61,012 bases of DNA. Source: Neobacillus vireti. GTDB taxonomy: Bacteria; Bacillota; Bacilli; Bacillales; Cytobacillaceae. The translations under genes were made by a program, and so were the position numbers. Location of the stretch: positions 75,872 to 136,883 of the forward strand of contig NZ_LDNB01000018.1 of NCBI RefSeq assembly GCF_001026695.1, in the 5' to 3' direction. This document shows positions 42,601 through 51,776 of this stretch, piece after piece. The notes beneath the pieces were generated by a model. It saw nothing but the letters and a program-made list of their open reading frames with translations. It did not search any database and had not been told where the DNA came from. Within the stretch, counting starts at the first letter, position 1. Each line of letters starts with the position of its first letter.

Positions 42601-43814
42601 AGATAGTAGTAATAAGCCATTTTTTTCCTCCTGAGATTGGAGCGCCGTCAGCAAGATTATATGAAATGGCGAGACATTGGGTAGAACTTGGGAATGAGGT
42701 TCATGTTGTTACATGTTTCCCCAATCATCCGACTGGAATAATACCCGATGAGTATAAGGGCTTGAAATATAAATATGAAAAGATGGATGGTATCCATGTA
42801 CACAGAAATTATGTATATGCGACCCCTAATAAAGGGTTTATTAAAAAGACACTGGGCCATATCTCTTTCATGTTGTCTTCTGTTTTGATTTCTATGAAAA
42901 AAATAAAAAATCCAGATGTAATAATAACTAGTTCCCCTACTTACTTTTCAATTTTTTCAGGGTATTGGTATAGCTTGATTAAAAGAGCACCGTTTGTTCT
43001 TGAAATTAGGGATTTATGGCCTGCTGCGATGATTGAATTAGGGGTTATGAAGAAGGGTGTCATAACAAATATCTTAGAAATGATGGAGCTATTTTTTTAC
43101 AGAAAGAGTAAGAAACTTATTATGGTGACGAAATCATTCAAAGAAAATGTTGTGGGTAGAGGCATTGAAGGTAACAAAGTACATGTCATAACAAATGGGG
43201 TAAATCAAGAGTTGTTTTATCCAAGGGAAAAAAATATATCTCTATTAAATAAATATGGGTTGAATAACAAATTTGTTATCTCCTATGTGGGTGCACACGG
43301 GATATCTCAGAATTTAAGTACCATATTAAAAGTTGCGAAAAGTTTAGAAAGTGATAAAGATATTCAATTTTTATTTATTGGTGAAGGTGCTGAAAAAGAT
43401 AAATTAAAGAATATTGTAAGTGAGCAGGACATTAGCAATGTTACGTTTATCGATTCACAACCAAAAGAGATGATCCCTGAGTTCTATAACTCCTCAGATG
43501 TATGTTTAATCCCGTTAAAAAGTATAGAATTGTTTAAGACATTTATTCCATCAAAAATGTTTGAAATAATGGCGTGTGGTGTTCCGATTGTTGCTAGTTT
43601 AGAAGGGGAAGCTGAAGATATTCTAAATGAATCAAAAGCTGCTGAAGTTGTTAAACCAGATAATCCCGAAGAAATAAAGCAGGCAATCATTAGGATTAAA
43701 AACGATAAAGTTTTATACGATAGACTTAAGAAAAGTGGACCAGCTTTTGTTGAACAGAACTATTCTAGAAAAAATCTTGCTAAAGAATACTTGGAAATAA
43801 TAAGTGAGTTATAG
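42597..43814 (+). CDS. Glycosyltransferase family 4 (WbuB-like)
   Basis: 405 aa, GT-B fold. N-terminal HFFPPEIGAPSARLYEMARHW and CFPNHPTG are typical of WbuB/FnlX-like transferases; the C-terminal domain has SYVGAHGISQNLSTIL, GEGAEKDKL, and the E-x7-E region FIPSKMFEIMACGVPIVAS. It would add a sugar (often L-FucNAc or a related acetamido sugar) to the lipid-linked repeat unit. It starts at an ATGA overlap with the preceding gene, so translation is coupled. Confidence 0.88.
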   Translation: MKIVVISHFFPPEIGAPSARLYEMARHWVELGNEVHVVTCFPNHPTGIIPDEYKGLKYKYEKMDGIHVHRNYVYATPNKGFIKKTLGHISFMLSSVLISMKKIKNPDVIITSSPTYFSIFSGYWYSLIKRAPFVLEIRDLWPAAMIELGVMKKGVITNILEMMELFFYRKSKKLIMVTKSFKENVVGRGIEGNKVHVITNGVNQELFYPREKNISLLNKYGLNNKFVISYVGAHGISQNLSTILKVAKSLESDKDIQFLFIGEGAEKDKLKNIVSEQDISNVTFIDSQPKEMIPEFYNSSDVCLIPLKSIELFKTFIPSKMFEIMACGVPIVASLEGEAEDILNESKAAEVVKPDNPEEIKQAIIRIKNDKVLYDRLKKSGPAFVEQNYSRKNLAKEYLEIISEL

Positions 43815-43826
43815 AGGGAGATTTGT

Positions 43827-44684
43827 ATGATTTTATTAACAGGGGCTACAGGTTTTCTAGGAGAGTTTGTTCTGGAAGAACTAGTACAAAGAGGTCATGA
43901 AGTTACTTGTTTTGTTAGAAAGACTAGTAACCTAGATAAGATCAAACAGTTGAATGTTAAGTTTGTATATGGAGAATTAGAAGACTATAAGTCAATTTGT
44001 GAGGCATTGAAGGGAAAAGCAGCACTGATTAATATTGCTTCTCTTGGATTTGGACATGCACCTAACATAATAAATGCGTGTGAAGAGATGGAAGTGAAGC
44101 GCTCCATATTTGTCAGTACTACCGGCATATTTACTAAGTTAAATCCTGACAGCAAAGGGATTCGGTTAGCAGCTGAAAAGCTGATTAAAGAAAGTAACTT
44201 AGATTATACAATTATTCGTCCTACCATGATCTATGGAACTCCAAAAGATCGTAATATGTGGAGATTAATAAAGTATTTAAAAAGATTTCCGGTACTCCCT
44301 ATATTAGGATCTGGAACATACTTACAACAACCTGTTTATGTTAAAGATTTAGCTAGTGTCATAGTCAGTGCTTATGAAAACACTGTCAGTATTAAGAAAG
44401 CATATAATATTTCTGGTGCCGCAGCTCTTACATATAACGATGTAATTGATGTTACAGGTAAAGCATTAGGTAAAAGAATATTTAAATTGCATATTCCAAT
44501 GAAGCTAAGCTACAACATATTAAAATTCTATGAAAAGGCATCTACGAAACCTAAATTGAAGGCAGAGCAGGTTCTTAGACTTAATGAAAACAAAGATTTC
44601 TCTTATGAAGATGCTAAGCGAGACTTAGGATATAAACCTTTGAGCTTTGAAGATGGAATAAAACGTGAAATAGAACAAATTTAA
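43827..44684 (+). CDS. NAD-dependent epimerase/dehydratase (extended SDR)
   Basis: 285 aa. ILLTGATGFLGEFVLEEL at the N terminus is the Gly-rich nucleotide loop; RPTMIYGTP and QQPVYVKDLA are typical of extended SDRs. The usual YxxxK appears absent (SVSTTGIFTKL-like region reads FVSTTGIFTKLN), so it is an atypical SDR that may lack dehydrogenase chemistry. It lies between a GT4 gene and the UDP-ManNAc dehydrogenase gene and may reduce or epimerise a nucleotide sugar. GAGGGAG precedes the ATG. Confidence 0.8.
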   Translation: MILLTGATGFLGEFVLEELVQRGHEVTCFVRKTSNLDKIKQLNVKFVYGELEDYKSICEALKGKAALINIASLGFGHAPNIINACEEMEVKRSIFVSTTGIFTKLNPDSKGIRLAAEKLIKESNLDYTIIRPTMIYGTPKDRNMWRLIKYLKRFPVLPILGSGTYLQQPVYVKDLASVIVSAYENTVSIKKAYNISGAAALTYNDVIDVTGKALGKRIFKLHIPMKLSYNILKFYEKASTKPKLKAEQVLRLNENKDFSYEDAKRDLGYKPLSFEDGIKREIEQI

Positions 44685-44703
44685 TTGTAAAGGAAGTATT
44701 TAT

Positions 44704-45924
44704 ATGATTAATATTATTGGTCTTGGCTATATAGGTTTACCAACAGCTCTTATGTTTGCAAAAAGTGGTATTAAGGTAGTGGGCACTGATTACAATACTA
44801 AACTGGTAAGCTCCTTAACAGAAGGCAAGCTTACTTTTGAAGAAGAGGGTTTGGAAGAACTATTCAAGGAAGCACTTTCAAATGGAATTGAATTTTCTAC
44901 GGAATATCAGAAGACACATACTTACATTGTGGCAGTTCCAACCCCTTATATCAAAGAAAGTAAGAAGCTTGATCCAAAGTATGTTATTTCAGCAGTGAAC
45001 AGCATTCTTGACGTTTGCGAAAAAGGCGCAGCATTAATTATTGAATCAACCATTTCACCGGGAACAATTGATAAATTTATTCGCCCTGAAATAGAAAATA
45101 GAGGTTTTGTAATCGGAGAGGATGTACATTTGCTACATGCTCCTGAAAGAATTATTCCTGGGAATATGGTTTTTGAACTTGAACATAATTCAAGAACGAT
45201 AGGCGCAGACAGTCTGGAAATTGCTAATAAAATTAAAGGGTTATATTCAAACTTCTGTAAGGCAGAGATTGTTGTGACGGATATTAGATCCGCGGAAATG
45301 TCTAAGGTTGTTGAAAACACATATAGAGATATCAATATTGCATTTGCAAACGAGTTAACTAAAATTTGCCGTACGGACAATATGGATGTGTATGAAATTA
45401 TTAAAATTGCAAATAAACATCCGCGAGTCAATATACTACAACCTGGTCCTGGTGTGGGGGGCCATTGTATTTCAGTAGATCCATGGTTCTTAGTTGGAGA
45501 TTATCCTGATCTCACAAATCTTATTCTGACTGCCCGTAAAACTAATGATTCTATGCCAAGCCACGTATTAGGACGAATCAGAGATATTATGAGAGAACAT
45601 GCCATTAAGGATATTTCAAAAGTTGGTCTATACGGATTGACTTATAAGGAAAATGTTGACGATACACGAGAGAGCCCTACGCTTCAGTTATTAGAAAGAA
45701 TGGACGAGCACTTGGCTTTTGGAGTAAAAGTTTATGACCCGTTTGTAAAAACACGAATTGTTGACCATCAATTTTTGAATTTTGAGGACTTTTTAAATGA
45801 GATAGAAATTCTTGTTCTCATGGTGGGACATGATCATATTAAAAACAATATGAATCTCATAAAGAACAAGCTTGTTCTTGATACTAAAAATATCTGTGTA
45901 TTTGAAAGTTCATATAAATTATAA
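44704..45924 (+). CDS. wecC: UDP-N-acetyl-D-mannosamine dehydrogenase (WecC-like)
   Basis: 406 aa. UDP-glucose/GDP-mannose dehydrogenase family: IGLGYIGLPTALMFA (NAD loop), VAVPTPY, ESTISPGT, HAPERIIPGNM, and PGVGGHCISVDPWF with the catalytic Cys; C-terminal GLTYKENVDDTRESPT. It oxidises UDP-ManNAc to UDP-ManNAcA. The 2-epimerase making its substrate is the next gene. ManNAcA would be an acidic residue of the EPS repeat. Confidence 0.92.
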   Translation: MINIIGLGYIGLPTALMFAKSGIKVVGTDYNTKLVSSLTEGKLTFEEEGLEELFKEALSNGIEFSTEYQKTHTYIVAVPTPYIKESKKLDPKYVISAVNSILDVCEKGAALIIESTISPGTIDKFIRPEIENRGFVIGEDVHLLHAPERIIPGNMVFELEHNSRTIGADSLEIANKIKGLYSNFCKAEIVVTDIRSAEMSKVVENTYRDINIAFANELTKICRTDNMDVYEIIKIANKHPRVNILQPGPGVGGHCISVDPWFLVGDYPDLTNLILTARKTNDSMPSHVLGRIRDIMREHAIKDISKVGLYGLTYKENVDDTRESPTLQLLERMDEHLAFGVKVYDPFVKTRIVDHQFLNFEDFLNEIEILVLMVGHDHIKNNMNLIKNKLVLDTKNICVFESSYKL

Positions 45925-45956
45925 GGTAAAGTTGGTTAATAAGATGAAAAAAAGTA

Positions 45957-47036
45957 ATGGTGGTATTTGGAACAAGGCCAGAAGCAATTAAGATGTGCCC
46001 TTTAGTTAAGGAACTAAAATCAAGAGATACGTTGGATACAGTTGTTTGCGTTACTGGACAACATAGGGAAATGTTAGATCAGGTCTTGAATGCATTTAAT
46101 GTTGTCCCTGATTATGATTTATCTGATATGAAGGCGAAACAAACGCTATTTGATATAACGGTTAATATTCTTGAAAAGATGAAAATAGTTTTAGAAGAAG
46201 TAAAGCCAGATGTAGTTTTAGTCCATGGTGATACTTCTACAACTTTTGTAACTGCTTTAGCTTGTTTCTACTTACGAATTCCTGTTGGTCATGTGGAGGC
46301 AGGACTAAGAACTTATAATGTGAACTCTCCATATCCAGAAGAATTCAATCGCCAAGCTGTAGGAGTTGTAGCGAAGTATAATTTTGCACCAACTGATATG
46401 TCTAAAGCAAATCTCTTTAATGAGGGTAAGGATCCTTCAACTAAATATGTGACCGGTAATACTACCATAGATGCACTTAAGACTACTGTTTTAGAGGATT
46501 ATTCTCATGAGCAACTCGATTGGGCAGGGGATAGTCGCCTTATTATGATAACTGCTCATAGACGAGAAAATCTGGGCGAACCGATGAGAAATATGTTTAA
46601 AGCTATCAAAAAAATTGTGGATGAGTATCCAGGTATTAAGGCAATCTATCCGATTCATATGAATCCTGTTGTGAGAGAGGCAGCTAATGAGATTTTAGGG
46701 AATAGTGATAGGGTAAGAATTATTGAGCCTTTGGAAGTATTAGACTTTCATAATTTTCTTGCAAGGTCCTACTTAATACTAACTGATAGTGGCGGTATTC
46801 AGGAAGAAGCCCCCAGTTTAGGGAAGCCGGTGTTGGTTATGCGTGAAACAACTGAGAGACCGGAAGGTATAGAAGCTGGGACATTGAAATTGGTTGGAAC
46901 TAATGAAGAAGTTATTTATCAGGCTTTTAAGATGTTACTAGAAGATAAAGAGGAATATGAAAAGATGAGTCATGCATGTAATCCTTATGGAGATGGGTCT
47001 GCAAGTAAGAAGATTGCAAATATAATTGAACAATGA
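45957..47036 (+). CDS. wecB: UDP-N-acetylglucosamine 2-epimerase (WecB/MnaA-like)
   Basis: 359 aa from ATG 45957: VVFGTRPEAIKMCPL, HGDTSTT, HVEAGLRT, PEEFNRQ, TAHRRENLG, DSGGIQEEAP are the family signatures. It interconverts UDP-GlcNAc and UDP-ManNAc. The usual start would be ATG AAA AAA GTA ATG GTG; here the ATG at 45944 is followed by seven A's, one too many, so it is out of frame. The downstream ATG used here has no good ribosome binding site. Either the A tract slips, or the protein is made poorly, or there is a base error. It may also feed UDP-ManNAc to TagA. Confidence 0.88.
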   Translation: MVVFGTRPEAIKMCPLVKELKSRDTLDTVVCVTGQHREMLDQVLNAFNVVPDYDLSDMKAKQTLFDITVNILEKMKIVLEEVKPDVVLVHGDTSTTFVTALACFYLRIPVGHVEAGLRTYNVNSPYPEEFNRQAVGVVAKYNFAPTDMSKANLFNEGKDPSTKYVTGNTTIDALKTTVLEDYSHEQLDWAGDSRLIMITAHRRENLGEPMRNMFKAIKKIVDEYPGIKAIYPIHMNPVVREAANEILGNSDRVRIIEPLEVLDFHNFLARSYLILTDSGGIQEEAPSLGKPVLVMRETTERPEGIEAGTLKLVGTNEEVIYQAFKMLLEDKEEYEKMSHACNPYGDGSASKKIANIIEQ

Positions 47037-47193
47037 GAATTGAGAAGGATAATATAAATTATCTTTACGGTCTATAAGAGAAAAAATTTATCACCTAAAT
47101 AATTGTGCTTTAAAAAACTATTATTAATTGTTGCCCATATAAAAGAAAAATTAATGTAATCAATTACAAGCGAGAAGATAGGAAGATTATTAT

Positions 47194-47649
47194 ATGAATG
47201 CAATAAAATTATATCGAGTAGGAAACTGGTGCTATAAACATAAAATACCAATAATCCCCACACTCACAAAGTTTCTAACATTTATTCTTTTTAATTCAGT
47301 GGTGCCATATACTGCGGAAATTGGAAATGAGAGCAAATTTGCCTATGGTGGGATTGGTGTAGTAATCCATGCGAGATCCAAAATTGGTAGTCGTGTAATA
47401 ATAGGTCAAAATGTAACTATTGGACGAGCTTTGGATCCAGAAACTATTCCTGAGATAGGAAACAATGTATATATTTCTGCTGGTGCAAGAATAATTGGCA
47501 ATATTAAAGTTGGCGATAATGTAATAATTGGCACAAACGCAGTAGTAACAAAAGATGTACCAAATAATTGTATATGTGCAGGTATTCCTGCAAAAACAAT
47601 AAGAACTGTAGATGTAGATGTTTTCTCACTATTGAAAAATATTTATTAA
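47194..47649 (+). CDS. Serine acetyltransferase-like hexapeptide-repeat acyltransferase
   Basis: 151 aa. An N-terminal helical part (MNAIKLYRVGNWCYKHKIP) and left-handed beta-helix repeats (IGSRVIIGQNVTIG, IGNNVYISAGARIIG, VGDNVIIGTNAVVTKDVPNN) ending in IPAKTI. It is shorter than CysE and belongs to the EPS-associated serine-acetyltransferase-like group that acetylates sugars. AGGAAG lies 9 bases before the ATG. It follows wecB after a 157-base gap. Confidence 0.85.
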   Translation: MNAIKLYRVGNWCYKHKIPIIPTLTKFLTFILFNSVVPYTAEIGNESKFAYGGIGVVIHARSKIGSRVIIGQNVTIGRALDPETIPEIGNNVYISAGARIIGNIKVGDNVIIGTNAVVTKDVPNNCICAGIPAKTIRTVDVDVFSLLKNIY

Positions 47650-47683
47650 ATTCCTTATCATAATTAAAAGGAGAAAACAAACA

Positions 47684-48805
47684 ATGGATACTGTATTTAT
47701 TATATCTCATGTTCCTAATCCTCGAATGAACAAAAGATTACAAGTTGCAAAGGAAGTGGGGAAAACAGCTCTTCTCTTTTGGGATAGAGGAACAGTTAAA
47801 ATCTGGGAGATTTTCCATTCAGATATAGAAAATATTAAAATAAATGTCACTGCTGATTATACTAACCCTTTAAAGAGGATTATTCCGACTTTGAAATTTG
47901 GTTTTAAAGCTCTTAAAGAAATCCAAAGGCTAAAACCCAAAAGTCTTTATGTAGCTAATATTGATATGTTAATTATTGCAAGTCTGTATTCCTTTGGTAG
48001 AAAAGACAAGCCAAAAATATTATATGAAATAGCAGACTTAAATAAGTTAATTATTGATGAGCAAAATTCTATTATAAAGAAATTTGCAAAAAAACTACTT
48101 GTTAGTTTAGAAAAAAAACTATGTAATAAAATAAATACTTTAATCGTGACATCCGAGTTATTCTATGAAAATTATTATTCAAATTTTGTGCCAAGGTCTA
48201 AACTATTATTTATGCCAAACATGCCAAACCTAAATGCTTTTAGGAATTACTCTAGGAAAAAAACAGGAAAGTTTACAGTTGGCTTCATTGGTGCTATTCG
48301 GTATAAAGATCAAATGAAAATGCTTATTGATGCTGCTGAAAAATGTAATGTAGAAATTTTGTTTGCAGGTGCGGGTTTAGATAATGAAATTGAAAACATT
48401 TGTAAAAACAAAAACTTTGTTAAATATATAGGAAAGTACAGATATGAAACAGAAATATCAAGTTTGTACGGACAAGTAGACTGTGTTTACTCAGTTTATG
48501 ATGCAAATTTAAATAATGTTAAGTTTGCTTTACCAAATAAATTATATGAGTCAATTTATTGTGGTCTACCTATTATTGTTGCCAAGGGAACATATCTTGC
48601 TAAAATGGTAGAAGAAAAGGGTGTTGGTGTAGCTGTAGGTCATAATGATGTTAAAGAATTAGAAGAAATTCTACTGAGACTGGTTAATGACAAATTTTAT
48701 TATAATTCTATTGTTAGAAATTGTGATATGCATTTAGATGAAATAAATATAGAAAATTATAATAAAAAATTGTCTGAAAGAATTAAGAAACTAATAGATG
48801 AGTGA
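47684..48805 (+). CDS. Glycosyltransferase (GT-B, family 4-like)
   Basis: 373 aa. The N terminus MDTVFIISHVPNPRMNKRLQ and the C-terminal VGFIGAIRYKDQMKMLIDAA, GAGLDNEI and LPNKLYESIYCGLPIIVAKG blocks fit a GT-B glycosyltransferase, with the Lys-Glu donor site in the last block. The acceptor and donor are unknown. AAGGAG precedes the ATG by 9 bases. A 416-base gap without an intact gene follows. Confidence 0.82.
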   Translation: MDTVFIISHVPNPRMNKRLQVAKEVGKTALLFWDRGTVKIWEIFHSDIENIKINVTADYTNPLKRIIPTLKFGFKALKEIQRLKPKSLYVANIDMLIIASLYSFGRKDKPKILYEIADLNKLIIDEQNSIIKKFAKKLLVSLEKKLCNKINTLIVTSELFYENYYSNFVPRSKLLFMPNMPNLNAFRNYSRKKTGKFTVGFIGAIRYKDQMKMLIDAAEKCNVEILFAGAGLDNEIENICKNKNFVKYIGKYRYETEISSLYGQVDCVYSVYDANLNNVKFALPNKLYESIYCGLPIIVAKGTYLAKMVEEKGVGVAVGHNDVKELEEILLRLVNDKFYYNSIVRNCDMHLDEINIENYNKKLSERIKKLIDE

Positions 48806-49221
48806 AAAGTAGTTTACTTTTTTATTTCAATAATTGATATATACAAGAACTTTAAGAATACAGAATCATTCTATGAATGAAATCTTAAGGTCAGCCTCTA
48901 AACCGTAATGAAAAAATACCTTACCAGTCCTTAAAACATAATCTACGAGGTATAGTAAACTAAATAACTATGAAACAATGAACAAATTAAGTATTTCGGG
49001 CTAATTCATTTTGACTTAGTGAAGGTCTTTCACAGTATTACCGTGGACTATTTATTGCAGGAATAGGCGGTTAAGTATGTTCTTGATATACTATCCCTGA
49101 TATGAAAACTATCAAAAGGAAAGATTGACTTACCTTCAATGGGACTGGGATTGGACAGGATACTCTTTTCAATATAAATGGCAAAGAGCCAATGAAAAGA
49201 TAAGTACCAGGAGGATAACAA
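48806..49221 (+). other. Gap with possible decayed coding remnants
   Basis: 416 AT-rich bases. Two short frames look coding-like: LSEGLSQYYRGLFIAGIGG before a stop at about 49075, and LTFNGTGIGQDTLFNINGKE up to about 49202. Neither has a start or a recognisable family. They may be the ends of a gene lost when neighbouring EPS genes were exchanged. No promoter, terminator or repeat was identified. Confidence 0.3.
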
Positions 49222-50292
49222 ATGAATATATTGTTTTTAGACTTTCTACATCCAAAGGGACATAAAGAATTCAATATGAATCTAATTACAAGGTTATCTG
49301 ATATAGGAAAAGTAACAGTCCTTTGTCAGAGGAATTATTATAATGGATTTACTGGGAATACTAAAGATGTGACATTTATAGAAGAAGATGATTTGAGGAT
49401 AGATGGGCAAGGGTTAATGTCTAGAATTGCTGCATTAAAAATTATGACCAAGTCATCAAAAATAAGAAAAAAGTATGATTATGATAAAATTATTGTTTCA
49501 TCTTTTGAAACACTTTCATTTACAATTGGAAGGTTCTTTTTTAAAGAAATGAGTAATATGTATATTATTCATCATAATAACGTTGATGAGTTGAGTAATA
49601 GTTTTAAACTAAAATTCTTTAAAACATACATGAACAAAGTTAACCATATTGTACTTGACGAATTCATTAAAGAATATCTAATAAATAAATTGGGGGTAAA
49701 CGAACACCTTGTACATGTATTACCGCATCCTTTAAACGAAATTGTTGATGTTAAACCACTTGAAAAAAGCAAATATTTATGTGTAGGTTTGAGCAATAGC
49801 AATGATGAAGAATTTATAAGAGAATTAGTGAAAAGGGAAATTAAAGATGCCACAATTCAGAAAATGGGTAAGAAAGTCATTCTAAAGTCAAAATCTATAA
49901 ATTTTGATAATGGTTATTTGAAGATTGTAAATGGTTTCTTAGAAAAGAGCATGTATGATGATTACATTTCAAATTCTAAATTCATTTTTATGCCTTTTCC
50001 AAAGACATTTCGTTATAGGATGAGTGGAACGTTGATGGATGCTATTTCTAATGGGAGAATTGTTATAGGAAGTAACATTCCTCTAATAAAAAATTATAAT
50101 AATTTATACCCAAGTTTATGTAAAATTGTAAAAGATACAACTGATTTTTACGTAATTATTAAATCCGATCTGGAAGACAAAGTATCAGTTAAGAAAGAGT
50201 TTTCTTCTTTTAGTCAAATCCACTCTAAGGATAATATTTTGAGCAGATTGAAAGATATACTCAAGGAGAGAAAACATGCAGACCAAGAATAA
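49222..50292 (+). CDS. Putative glycosyltransferase
   Basis: 356 aa. MNILFLDFLHPKGHKEFNMN at the N terminus and YISNSKFIFMPFPKTFRYRMSG...DAISNGRIVIG near the C terminus suggest a GT-B fold resembling capsule glycosyltransferases, though the standard ExxxxxxxE motif is weak. AGGAGG is 8 bases before the ATG. It overlaps the polymerase gene by 17 bases, so the two are coupled. Confidence 0.65.
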   Translation: MNILFLDFLHPKGHKEFNMNLITRLSDIGKVTVLCQRNYYNGFTGNTKDVTFIEEDDLRIDGQGLMSRIAALKIMTKSSKIRKKYDYDKIIVSSFETLSFTIGRFFFKEMSNMYIIHHNNVDELSNSFKLKFFKTYMNKVNHIVLDEFIKEYLINKLGVNEHLVHVLPHPLNEIVDVKPLEKSKYLCVGLSNSNDEEFIRELVKREIKDATIQKMGKKVILKSKSINFDNGYLKIVNGFLEKSMYDDYISNSKFIFMPFPKTFRYRMSGTLMDAISNGRIVIGSNIPLIKNYNNLYPSLCKIVKDTTDFYVIIKSDLEDKVSVKKEFSSFSQIHSKDNILSRLKDILKERKHADQE

Positions 50293-51760
50293 ATCTTCCA
50301 TTAATAAGTTTAATTCAAAAAGTAATATTAAATTGATAGTATTAGCGTGTATTATTAGTTCGTTAAACGTAATATTTTTGAAAAGTTTCAGTGCATCGCT
50401 AATTATAGTTGTGCTGGAATCACTAATCCTCGGATATTATTTTTTAAAAGGGGATATAACAAATTATTTAGGTTGTTATTTAGTGTTTCTCACTTTAAGC
50501 TTCGAATATGAGTATATTGTAGGAGGAGCGGCATTTTATGGATTTAAAAATTTCAGGATTTTAGGACTTAATCTGGGGATTATTTTTTTGTTGCCAATTG
50601 TTATTAAACTTGTCTTTAAGAAAATAAATGTGAGTAAGTTTACTTTAAAACACCCCAACCTGTTTCTGTACGTTCAATTGATTCTTATTATGAGTACAAC
50701 TGGTGTTTTTATAGGTCTTATTAATTTCTTGACTAACGATAATAACATTTTATCAATGAATAATTCAGTAGTCTTATTTGTAGGTAACGTTTACCAAGGC
50801 GCATTGTTTCCTCTCTTAATAATATTAAGTTTTATGTATATTGTCCTTTTTGAAGAAAACAAAATTATAGTACTTGTTGATTATATTAGTGCAATTCTTA
50901 TCGGTTCAGTATTTGCAATGGTTATTTCTTTAGTCACCAATAATATGGGGTATTATGGAGGGGTTGTAACATTATTGTCTCCAATGGTAAATGCCTTTAT
51001 CACATTCTTAATTCTTTTTTTATTGTTTAGGGGACGTATAAAATCATCAGGAATTATTTTTTTAGCATATTTAATAGGACTTTATCTTCTGTTTATTTAT
51101 AATGCTTCAGGTAAGTTATTTCTTTTAACACTATTTTCTCTAGCAACGACAATACCAATATTAGTGAAACAAAAGAAAATAAAAGCAACAGTAGTTTTAA
51201 TTATGATGTTACCAGTTGTTGGTATAGGAGTATTTTTATTGTTTAATACTTTAATGAAAGATAATTTATTATTCACTATAAAATTGGACCAAGCAATCAA
51301 AATGTTAAATTTATTTGATCCTAATTGGTTTAATAATATGCCGTCATCTCCAAAAATTAGAATATCAGAGTTTATAAATATTATTATTGAATATGCTGAA
51401 AAACCTTGGTATTTATTATTTGGAAAGGGATATTTAGGAACTGTAAGAGATCATATTGAAACTTTCAACGGCTCACTTGGTGCATTTAGTGACTCACAGT
51501 GGGTTAATGGCTCTTTTTATGCTATGCATACTTCGTTAAATACACTCTTTCTAACTCATGGTCTTTTTGGCTTAGTTGTTTTGTTTAGTGTTGTAAAGTT
51601 GGCATGGAAAAAACTTATTTATTCACCGCTCGGTACTATCGGATCTATTTGGTTTTTGGTTTACTATGGCTACTCTATTACTTTAAGTTCATTTGGACTA
51701 ATTTGTCTACTAATTGCTTTATACGAGATAGATAATAAAGGTAACATTTTAGATAATTAA
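50276..51760 (+). CDS. O-antigen/EPS polymerase (Wzy-like)
   Basis: 494 aa with about 11-12 hydrophobic segments and one larger outer loop (about 330-420, DNLLFTIKLDQAIKMLNL and following up to FNGSLGAFSDSQWVNG). Wzy proteins polymerise lipid-linked repeat units at the outer membrane face and are recognised mainly by topology, as here. The GKGYLGTVRDH and YAMHTSLNTLFLTHGLFG stretches resemble the Wzy_C region. AAGGAGAG precedes the ATG. Confidence 0.78.
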   Translation: MQTKNKSSINKFNSKSNIKLIVLACIISSLNVIFLKSFSASLIIVVLESLILGYYFLKGDITNYLGCYLVFLTLSFEYEYIVGGAAFYGFKNFRILGLNLGIIFLLPIVIKLVFKKINVSKFTLKHPNLFLYVQLILIMSTTGVFIGLINFLTNDNNILSMNNSVVLFVGNVYQGALFPLLIILSFMYIVLFEENKIIVLVDYISAILIGSVFAMVISLVTNNMGYYGGVVTLLSPMVNAFITFLILFLLFRGRIKSSGIIFLAYLIGLYLLFIYNASGKLFLLTLFSLATTIPILVKQKKIKATVVLIMMLPVVGIGVFLLFNTLMKDNLLFTIKLDQAIKMLNLFDPNWFNNMPSSPKIRISEFINIIIEYAEKPWYLLFGKGYLGTVRDHIETFNGSLGAFSDSQWVNGSFYAMHTSLNTLFLTHGLFGLVVLFSVVKLAWKKLIYSPLGTIGSIWFLVYYGYSITLSSFGLICLLIALYEIDNKGNILDN

Positions 51761-51776
51761 ATTATGAGGTGCTTTA

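Noticed and set aside
44946..45431. 161-aa minus-strand open frame inside wecC
   Set aside because: Antisense shadow of a strongly conserved dehydrogenase gene.
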